DNA of 64,000 bases from NCBI GenBank assembly GCA_030998015.1, contig JARWMV010000020.1:124001-188000 (forward strand). The letters run 5' to 3'. Within the stretch, counting starts at the first letter, position 1; each line of letters opens with the position of its first letter. The stretch is from Ceratorhiza oryzae-sativae (lineage: Eukaryota > Basidiomycota > Agaricomycetes > Cantharellales > Ceratobasidiaceae). Below, piece by piece: positions 55,692 to 64,000 of this stretch. The position numbers and the translations under genes are program-made. The notes under the pieces were generated by a model. It made no database searches, was not told the DNA's origin, and saw only the letters and a program-made list of their open reading frames with translations.

Positions 55692-57284
55692 CCTTGAGCG
55701 TTCCAATCAATTGGCAAAGCTACTTACTGCATTGCGAGCCTCAAGGTGTCCTCTTAGAAATGCAAATTTACATATTTCTGCTGTTGCCGACAGGAATGAC
55801 TCGAGATATACTGTTCTTGAGTGTCGCAACACTTAACCGCTATGACGATTAGACATTGATTCATGGTCCGTGTCACGGAGCCGATCGTCCGTGATATTCA
55901 GCCTATCAAGCGGCAGCTCATTCACGGATTCTGCAATGAAGATTGACTTGTCCGATGCAACATGAAATGAATGTGTCTCCCGTAAGCGAGCCAGGCTCAG
56001 GCTCATGCTAGATCAGTAGTTCACTGAATTACTGGCTCTGATACTATAAGCCATCGGCAACCACCAGCTTGTTTGGGCGATGCTTGCATCCCCTTTGGCA
56101 CCGCCAGCATGACCGGATCCCCGACTCTCCAGCACGCCTCGAAGAGTACCCGGACTTGCGAGACTCGCACTTGGGCTTTTAGCTTAGGTCTCACGATGGG
56201 TCCTAATTTCATGGAGAGCGGCATGGTGGGCAGGACAAACTCGACACGCGATGACAGGTGCTGCAATCGTGAGATCGTGGTCAGGTGGCTATACCGCTGA
56301 GACGCAAGGTTCGAAGTCCACTCGCAACTCATTCGAACCCTTCTCGGCCATTGTTTCTCCGAAGCATATAAGTTCCAATGTCGCTCATACAGCATGGACG
56401 GCATCACCGACCCCTCGTATCCCTGTGAGGGCACATCCCTCCAGACCGCCAAAACATCCTCCGATGCTGCCCCTTATACTCGGATTCACGCTGCTACCTT
56501 CGCAAAACCTCCCCTTGGATAGCGATGGCCAGTATCTGCGGCACGATCATTTCCTCTATGTTTTGTATCCGACCATATGATGCCACCGCTTCCTTACACA
56601 GTTTCCACTGTGGTGTTCGTATAGGTCTTTAAACATGTATACAAAAATGAAATTAACTAATAGTGGCCAGATGCACGTCGCTGCGCGCACATCACATGCC
56701 CTCTCGTCCTGGTATCGCTAGTGCTCCTCAGGCGGTCTCATTCACTAACAACCTGGCCAAGCCATATGGCTCAAAGGAAGGGTCGCCCTTTATTGTAACA
56801 GCTCGGCCAACCAACCAATCAACGAACTGAGCCCCCTCCCCCCCAAAAGAATGGATCCGCGAAAAAGTGCCATGGTACGTTTCGCGATGGGACTTTCTTA
56901 TGGAGACTGGGCATTCCATTATGCACGGCCTGATTCACAAATAAGCATTTGTAAAGGCAATGCATATTACTTGTGTCTTCCGATCCCTCGGCGCGAGGGG
57001 ATGAAAGTTCTCTTCGAACTGTCTGATATCTTGCATTATCTCACCGCGGGTTGCGATAACCGTTATTTGCTAAATGTTATGGGAACTAGGCAGGAACTGT
57101 ATGTGCCGTGAAGCCACGCTTATGCATATTTGAATATTCATTTTACATGATTCAACAACACAAAATTCGCGGAGCATTCGTGTATGATTCAGCCACAGAA
57201 TGAATTGTAAGGCGACTAGAACAAATGGGAGGGATAGTAGGCCTGAGCCAAGGAAATGTTTGCTTTATGTAAAATTCACTCACC
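55692..57284. other. Host intergenic sequence, probably the displaced SRA promoter region
   Basis: No convincing gene. Open frames at 56,021-56,452 (-) and 56,851-57,111 (+) lack motifs and splice context. Before the LINE inserted, its SRA-proximal end would have joined the SRA 5' region at 49,102, so the original SRA promoter is probably here. The other end is the 3' flank of the NLR-like gene. Confidence 0.5.
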
Positions 57285-60200
57285 TCACAAATTATCAGCC
57301 TCTCTGCTCGCTTGGGTGGCTTCTTTGTACCGATTCAAGGAGCGGAAGTTGTGCGAGAGTAGTTGAAGATTACGTTTGAGGTGCGGATTGAAAATTAATG
57401 GCCGAGTTTTGGATAGCTGTCTGTAGATCTCTGTGCTCTCCTCGAGTGTCGAAAGTGCCTCCTCGAAATGTTTCAGTCGAGAGACAGTTACTGACCGAGC
57501 AAATAGACCCAGAGCAAGATCAGACGCGTGTACAACTGGTCGATCCGCAGCCAGGTTTCTGTACATATCTACCGCCTCTTGTATCACAGGCAGGGCTTCT
57601 TCATTTCGACCCACGTCGGAGAGACGAACCGAGAGATCATTGAGCGATCGTGCAAGGTCAAATGTGTACACGGCTGGTCGGTCTGCAGCCAGGTTTCTGT
57701 ACATATCGACTGCCTCTTGTATCACAGGCAGGGCTTCTTCATTTCGACCCACGTCGGAGAGATGAAGGGAGAGACTATGGAGCGATCGTGCAAGGTAAGA
57801 TGTGTACACGGCTGGTCGGTCTGCAGCCAGGTTTCTGCGCATAGCTACCGCCTCTTGTATCACAGGCAGGGCTTCTTCATTTCGACCCACGTCGGAGAGA
57901 CGAACCGAGAGATTATGGAGGGATCGTGCAAGGTCAGATGTGTACACGGCTGGTCGGTCTGCAGCCAGGTTTCTGTACATATCGACCGCCTCTTGTATCA
58001 CAGGCAGGGCTTCTTCATTTCGACCCACGTCGGAGAGACGAGCCGAGAGATTATTGAGCGACCCTGCAAGGTAAGGTGTGTACACGGCTGGTCGGTCTGC
58101 AGCCAGGTTTCTGTACATATCGACTGCCTCTTGTATCACAGGCAGGGCTTCTTCATTTCGACCCACGTCGGAGAGATGAAGGGAGAGACTATGGAGCGAT
58201 CGTGCAAGGTAAGATGTGTACACGGCTGGTCGGTCTGCAGCCAGGTTTCTGCGCATAGCTACCGCCTCTTGTATCACAGGCAGGGCTTCTTCATTTCGAC
58301 CCACGTCGGAGAGACGAACCGAGAGATTATGGAGGGATCGTGCAAGGTCAGATGTGTACACGGCTGGTCGGTCTGCAGCCAGGTTTCTGTACATATCGAC
58401 CGCCTCTTGTATCACAGGCAGGGCTTCTTCATTTCGACCCACGTCGGAGAGACGAGCCGAGAGATTATTGAGCGATCCTGCAAGGTAAGATGTGTACACG
58501 GCTGGTCGGTCTGCAGCCAGGTTTCTGTACATATCGACCGCCTCTTGTATCACAGGCAGGGCTTCTTCATTTCGACCCACGTCGGAGAGACGAACCGAGA
58601 GACTATGGAGGGATCGTGCAAGGTCAGATGTGTACACGGCTGGTCGGTCTGCAGCCAGGTTTCTGTACATATCGACCGCCTCTTGTATCACAGGCAGGGC
58701 TTCTTCATTTCGACCCACATCGGAGAGACGAGCCGAGAGATTATTGAGCGATCCTGCAAGGTAAGATGTGTACACGGCTGGTCGGTCTGCAGCCAGGTTT
58801 CTGTACATATCGACCGCCTCTTGTATCACAGGCAGGGCTTTTTCATTTCGACCCACGTCGGAGAGACGAACCGAGAGATTATGGAGCGATTCTGCAAGGT
58901 CAGATGTGTACACGGCTGGTCGGTCTGCAGCCAGGTTTCTGTACATATCGACTGCCTCTTGTATCACAGGCAGGGCTTCTTCATTTCGACCCACGTCGGA
59001 GAGACGAACCGAGAGATTATGGAGCGATCCTGCAAGGTAAGATGTGTACACGGCTGGTCGGTCTGCAGCCAGGTTTCTGTTCATATCTACCACCTCTTGT
59101 GTCACAGGCAGGGCTTCTTCATTTCGACCCACGTCGGAGAGACGAACCGAGAGACTATGGAGCGATTCTGCAAGGTCAGATGTGTACACGGCTGGTCGGT
59201 CTGCAGCCAGGTTTCTGTACATATTGACCGCCTCTTGTATCACAGGCAGGGCTTCTTCATTTCGACCCACGTCGGAGAGACGAACCGAGAGATTATGGAG
59301 CGATCCTGCAAGGTAAGATGTGTACACGGCTGGTCGGTCTGCAGCCAGCTTTCTGTACATGTCTACGGCTTCGTTGATCAGTTCCAGGCCTTGATCATGC
59401 TGACCCACTTTAGATGAAGAATAGCTCAGCAGAAGGATTGCTTGAGCCAGCCTTGGTGAACAGACCTCTGGGCTGTCTATTGCTAGCTGGCGATACAGTA
59501 TAACTGACTCTTGCGTCACAGTCAACAAATCTTCTCGTCGATCGTCATAGTCGAGAAGACTCCAGAGGGACCAGCATGCATCTGTATAGTCCTCGGCCCA
59601 TCCATGTATACGTGATATAATCTGAGTTTCCAGGTTGTTCTATTCAATTCCGACGGTTAGCATAGTAATGCTCCAACCATAGCGTTCACCATACCTGCAT
59701 CCATTTTCGCACCCCGCTTAGATCGCGACATTGCCCACAGGATGCCATCACCTCTAGCCACGCCACAATATTATTCTCCATCAGCTCCAGTAGTGGATCT
59801 TGCACAATCTTTGGATCATCTACGTCACATATGTGGTCCGGCCAATACTGGCAGGCATACCACAGTGCCTCCGAGAGTGTGTTGCTGTCCATAGTTGGTA
59901 CCCCTCGGTCCCGTTTACTTTTATCCGAAAGATATCCAGCAACAGGGATGGCTTGCCCGAGGTTTCGGTTGAGGATGTTGAGGCACAGTAGGGCCAGCTC
60001 GCCGCTCTGTCTCTTCTCATCGAGTCGTGCGGCGTCGGGCGATGATGTAGATCGTAAGATCAAAAAGTCTCGTAAAGATTGGTGCAGCATTCGCACGGGC
60101 TGACTCTTGCCATCGGTTGTGTTCATCCCAGTCAGAAGCGGGCTAAGGCTCCGCAATGCAAAGTCATAGGAGATGGGTTGGGTATGGTACAGTTCCTTTA

Positions 60201-61969
60201 TAGCGGATATTGTCAGCGGCGTCTTGCTCGCGATTGCTACCCCCATGACTCGCTTATAAACCTCCACAAAAGGCCCATCACTCCACTCAAATGAATCTAG
60301 TATAGTGGCATATAGCCTATCCATTCGCATTTCAGCTGTACCGGAATCAAGATCCGTCGACCGAATCAGCTTTTCCAGCTCCATGGTCGGGTCGCTCCGA
60401 TGGCGCAAGTAGTCACAGACTGTCGCAACCCACAGGAAGAGTCCTCCGGCTTTGGTCGTGAATTCAGCCTTTACAGTTGAACCAGGCCAATCGTTGTCGA
60501 GGTTCCGATCCTCTGCCAGCTCTCGTAGCTTATATGCGACGTACTCGGCCATGTCCTCCATGTTGGCCTGGTCCCCTATATCTAGTTCCACCATCTTCAC
60601 ATGCGCCATGCGAATGAGCCGATCGAGCTCTGGCCGCATCCGGGATGTGATAAATATACGGAACATATCCGGTAAGCCGCTTGCAGAGTCGCGCAATATG
60701 CGAAGCAAATCGTCATCCCATGCCTCGTCGAGCCCATCGATTACTACGACCACAGGTTTAGAAAAGGATACGCCTTGGCACGATTGGAGGATTAGTCCGT
60801 CAAACTGTCTTGAGATTGGCGCAGTTGGCAGGCCCCAGTCCTCCTCTAAGGCAGTCACCATCCGATCGGAGATTCGTGGGTCAATTCTACTGAGGTCAGA
60901 AGCGATAGTCGTAAACAGAGCAACAGGACTGTTTCTGCCTTCTGTCTCATGGTCGAAAAAGAACGAAGAACCCAGAGACTTGTCCTTGGCGCATAGACTA
61001 GCGACCGTGTGTGCAATAGTGGTTTTGCCGGCACCGGCGACGGCCGTGAGGATTATAATTTTTACACCCGCCATGTCGTTTGATGAATTTGAAGGAACAC
61101 TCTCAATCCAGGAGCGAATTCTGTTGATGATGTTGACCCGAGTGTTCTCCAAACACCCTCGCGAGGGGTCCCACGACGCACCCTGGACCCTTCGCAACTT
61201 GTCAAGCGCTACATGCTGCGCAATCCCCGAAGCGCTCTGCGCTATTCCGGATACTGCAAGTGCTGTTAATGGTCCCCCAACGGGTTTAGCAGCCAGTAAA
61301 CTCACATGTTCTACTACTCGCTTCCACGGCGTCCAGAGTTTTCTTGACATCTACCATGGTTGTCACCGTTGCACCGAGCTGGGACGGAAGGCAGAGTAAG
61401 CATAAGCGCGTGGCAGGATCGAGCGAAGTGCCTACAAGAGGCACTCATACCTGAAATAGACCAATTATATCGTCGACTCGGTTCCTCATGTTCGATATCC
61501 TTTCTGGGTCCTGCCGGAACCGGCGTAGGCGCTGGCGACCCGACAGCGATCGCTCGAACTCGATCTCTTTGAGAATGGCAACAAGCGTGCTTTAAGAAGT
61601 ATTAAAATTAGATTTATCGAATTGATACGGGCCGCCTCACCTGTGTAGCCTCTCCAACCGTTCTGCGGTTTCCCTGGTGGTAGCACCGGCTCGAGCAATT
61701 GAATCCACGACTCTAGCCGTTGCGTCCTGTAAATAAGCACCAAGATTGTGCCATTCGTTCTTGTTCGACCTAAATTCCTGAATTCATGGTCAGCAAGGCG
61801 GCGCTTGAGCTCCAGTACTCTACCCGCTAACCTTGACCGTCTCCGCAATACGAAGAGCGTCACCAGCAGCACTCTTGAGGGGAGGAAATACGTCAGATGA
61901 AGTAGCTGTGAAACGCAGGATATTCATGGCGATGTCGCCTGTCGTGCTGAGCATTCGTCGAGCGGCCAT
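57285..61969 (-). CDS. NACHT-TPR NLR-like STAND protein
   Basis: Six exons (61,969-61,832; 61,780-61,641; 61,589-61,451; 61,378-61,306; 61,241-59,695; 59,639-57,285) join in frame through GT-AG introns of 51-72 bp to about 1,463 residues. Residues 1-160 form a helical N-terminal domain (FPPLKSAAGDALRIAE, NKNEWHNLGAYLQD) of the HeLo/MLKL-like type common in basidiomycete NLRs. A NACHT domain follows, with Walker A AVAGAGKTT (near 230-238) and Walker B VVVVIDGLDE (near 327-336). The C-terminus (about 717-1,463) is a TPR array with 13 near-identical 46-residue units. Such proteins are thought to sense non-self or damage and trigger cell death. All frames and splice sites are intact. Confidence 0.9.
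57510..59303 (-). repeat. Thirteen 138-bp tandem repeats encoding TPR units
   Basis: Each 46-residue unit reads SLHNLSVRLSDVGRNEEALP followed by VIQEAVDMYRNLAADRPAVY and a short variable end. Variation is concentrated at a few sites: H/N and V/A near the start, D/A and Y/R in the middle, and the last residues (SYLAG, SDLAE, SDLAR, SYLAR). Units 8-10 and 11-13, counted from the N-terminal side, repeat as a 414-bp block. Such homogeneity indicates recent unequal exchange or conversion. Confidence 0.95.
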
Positions 61970-63567
61970 CGTGGTGGGCAGCCCTAGGTGCGCTTGACAC
62001 CAGGGTGGAAGGCTGTGTGTAGAGCTGACGTAATCTCCTCGAGGCGCTTATGCTCCACAAAGTGGCCCAAAGGGGTGAGACGAGTACAACTGCATATGAG
62101 CAGGGCATTCAAACATCGCAAGCAAGTAAATTTTGCGTGTATCAGATGCCACAACCAATACCCACGAATACTCAGGGATCAGAACGGCCAATTGGTGTGT
62201 TGTGCAAGCTGAGCGGCTGGAAATTGACCAAGCAACCATTGAGGCAAACGGCTAGGGTGCATCAGGTGAATCAATGGGCGAAAAAAGGCATGAGGAGGGC
62301 TAGAGACGGCTGGATGCGAAGGGCGCGGTGCCATTTGATGCGCAGAGAGCAGCGTTGGGCATCACGCGTGGCTGCGCGCATACAGCTATCTGATTTGAAT
62401 TCACGCATCGAAGTAAAAATTTTATGAGAGGTTGCGTTTACCTTACCACCATGTAGCCTGCCCGCTACCGTTAGTTTGAAATTCTCACCCAGCAGAGCGC
62501 GAGCCTAGCGACAAAGGGATTGCAGACTGGGCTTTGCTGTCGCTTGAAACTTGGAATCGTCATATGGCTCTCAATTTTAAGCTGTCGCTCCTGCTTCCTG
62601 TATCTATTCAGACTGTTTTGTACAGTTGGGCCGCTGTTTCGTACCATTTGTGCGGCTCCTCTCCAATATGACGTGCTCGCAAAGCAACAGAAGCAACTCT
62701 GTTCATCCACGTTATCGAAATGCACTCACGTGTGATAAATGCCTACCAGAATTTGCCCCAATCCGATCAGACCTGCAGCAGCCGACCGTCGTAGATAAAT
62801 TCTATTATCAATCAGCGCACGGTTGAATGTATGTAGTTTGTTTAGATCGACGCGTTCCGCCACTCCTCGCCGGTACTAGAGAATGTCCGTTTTGGGGAGT
62901 GGGGTAGATTTAAGGTTAGCTCTTCGCCAAGGAAGCCAAATTTGACGGACAAAATCTTGGCCGTCACCGAGGCTTCACAGCCAAAACAGCATTATGACAT
63001 GCTCCCTACCCCTGTCCAATCTTTCAGAACGCGCATATGAATTGAAATCAAGGCATAATTTCGAAATGCTTGGCCGATCCCCAAAAATCTAGTTGGCAAG
63101 TGATAATGGCCAACAGTCTAAGTATGCTTCTTAGCGTTAACCAGATGCTGATAGCACTAGTAGCCCGTGCTACTTCGGATCTAGCGATTGCTCAGAAGTA
63201 TACTTATACATGTGTAGCTGTTATATGCTAGCTAGATTTACGGGGTTTGGCTGAGTGCGCCCACCCATGCGCCCCCCAAAAAGGTATGTGGAGGCACCCT
63301 CAAGGCGTCATTTGATCATATATGCTTGTGGAACGGAGGCTACGTGTAAAAAACTTTGATTCCTATTCCGTCATACCTTTTGATAAGGGGTAAACTGCGA
63401 ATCGCCAGCAGCTCACACCGGCAAAGGGTCATTGTTGTTTTCCCAAGCGTTGCTCTTGATGGAAATCCGAACTTGGAGCGCTAATGACGCTTATGCGTGG
63501 CTGACTGTACAGTTCCCCGATTAGTTATGTGCTCTGAAATTTTTCATTCATGTACGCTAGCTCTCGT
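61970..63567. other. Host intergenic sequence upstream of the NLR-like gene
   Basis: It should hold the promoter of the NLR-like gene near 62,000. Open frames such as 62,050-62,427 (+) have no recognisable motif. No repeat or RNA gene was identified. Confidence 0.45.
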
Positions 63568-63715
63568 CTATTCTACTCGCTTTCCCGGTTTTCCGCCCGA
63601 CCCGCGAAGTTTCTCCTCATGAAATTTCTTTTCGAACGGCACCTGGTAAATCCTGGCCCCAAGCTTGGCAGCAAAGGCTTGTTGTCTCTTGTCTCCTTCG
63701 CTAGGTGTGGTCGGC
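63568..63715 (-). CDS. Possible last exon of a gene extending beyond the window
   Basis: A minus-strand frame of 49 codons follows an acceptor-like TTTAACAG (63,716-63,723) and ends TAG at 63,568. Its sequence is charged and looks protein-like (KLGARIYQVPFEKKFHEEK). The upstream part would be at higher coordinates, but 63,720-64,000 shows no clear exon, so this is tentative. Confidence 0.25.
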
Positions 63716-63723
63716 CTGTTAAA

Positions 63724-64000
63724 GCGCAAAAGAAAAATGTATGCGCTATGTATGTACGTAGCGGAGCGGGTAGAGCACACAGTATACGAGAGGTGAAATG
63801 GTCGCTGAAGAATGAGCGACATGTACATTTGGTTTATATAGCATACAACGGGCAAAAAAAGGAGGTACATCGGTGTGTATACGGAAGAAAGAAGATACAA
63901 GCGGGGATAAAACATCTATCATCGGAGAGAGAGAACAATAAGAGGGGGTATCATCGATATAACTTCGATAAATGCGCGGGATCGTTCAACACGGCCCAAA
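63724..64000. other. AT-rich end of the window
   Basis: No supported feature. It could be an intron of the possible minus-strand gene ending at 63,568, or intergenic sequence. Confidence 0.3.

Noticed and set aside
56250..56330. tRNA-like stretch with GGTTCGAAGTCC
   Set aside because: The T-loop has an extra base and no acceptor or anticodon stem can be formed.
56021..57111. Possible small host genes (143 and 86 codons)
   Set aside because: No recognisable motif, no splice support, and length expected by chance in GC-rich sequence.
57510..59303. CRISPR-like array
   Set aside because: The repeats are contiguous 138-bp coding units without spacers, in a eukaryotic gene.
57528..59417. A 629-codon plus-strand open frame through the TPR array
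   Set aside because: It is the antisense of the 138-bp repeats; a repeat length divisible by three keeps several frames open. The minus-strand NLR gene explains the region.
62050..62427. 125-codon plus-strand frame upstream of the NLR-like gene
   Set aside because: No motif, and it lies in the probable promoter region of the divergent NLR-like gene.

Overview
The window looks like a chromosome segment of a filamentous basidiomycete. The two intact host genes have many 50-85 bp GT-AG introns, one encodes a NACHT-TPR NLR-like protein and the other an SRA-YDG methyl-cytosine reader, and the transposons are chromodomain Ty3/gypsy elements and a Tad1-like LINE. The style of the TPR repeats suggests an Agaricomycete, perhaps a Rhizoctonia/Ceratobasidium relative; this is inference, not proof.

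Positions 1-45,849 are a nest of transposons. The oldest layers are copies of a 1.3-kb LTR (1-444; 3,879-4,248 plus 6,498-6,694; 6,695-8,004), a decayed gypsy copy A (445-3,878), and an old element B2 (41,240-45,849). Minus-strand gypsy element E (gag about 39.4-36.1 kb, pol 36.1-30.7 and 11.4-10.6 kb, accessory genes 10.5-8.0 kb, 5' LTR 39,937-41,239) abuts B2. Element B (11,418-30,672, TSD ATCAG) lies in the integrase region of E. B is itself split by the young gypsy D (17,951-24,896, TSD CCGGA, LTRs that look identical) and by a hAT-like element (25,747-27,179). Further hAT-like, MITE and foldback insertions have 8-bp or TA target duplications.

The main discovery is B. Downstream of gag and a chromodomain pol it carries a cassette: ORF2 (+), a spliced ORF3 (-), a divergent intergenic region with 130-bp direct repeats, an intact 428-codon Rep (HUH endonuclease plus SF3-like helicase of CRESS-DNA-virus type), and a tRNA-like hairpin, then the polypurine tract and 3' LTR. 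The older copy B2 keeps the order Rep, hairpin, polypurine tract, LTR, so the Rep travels with this retrotransposon family. B and D each have a putative self-priming primer-binding site complementary to the predicted mRNA 5' end, as in Tf1. E has a tRNA-type site and its own spliced cargo genes.

Positions 45,850-64,000 are CpG-rich host sequence. A seven-exon SRA-YDG gene (49,042-47,171) has a 6.56-kb Tad1-like LINE (49,118-55,675, 16-bp TSD) inserted 60-75 bp upstream of its start codon. A six-exon NACHT-TPR gene (61,969-57,285) carries 13 near-identical 46-residue repeats. Older transposon copies have lost CpG through CpG to TpG/CpA change, with many stops at former CGA codons, consistent with decay of methylated cytosines.
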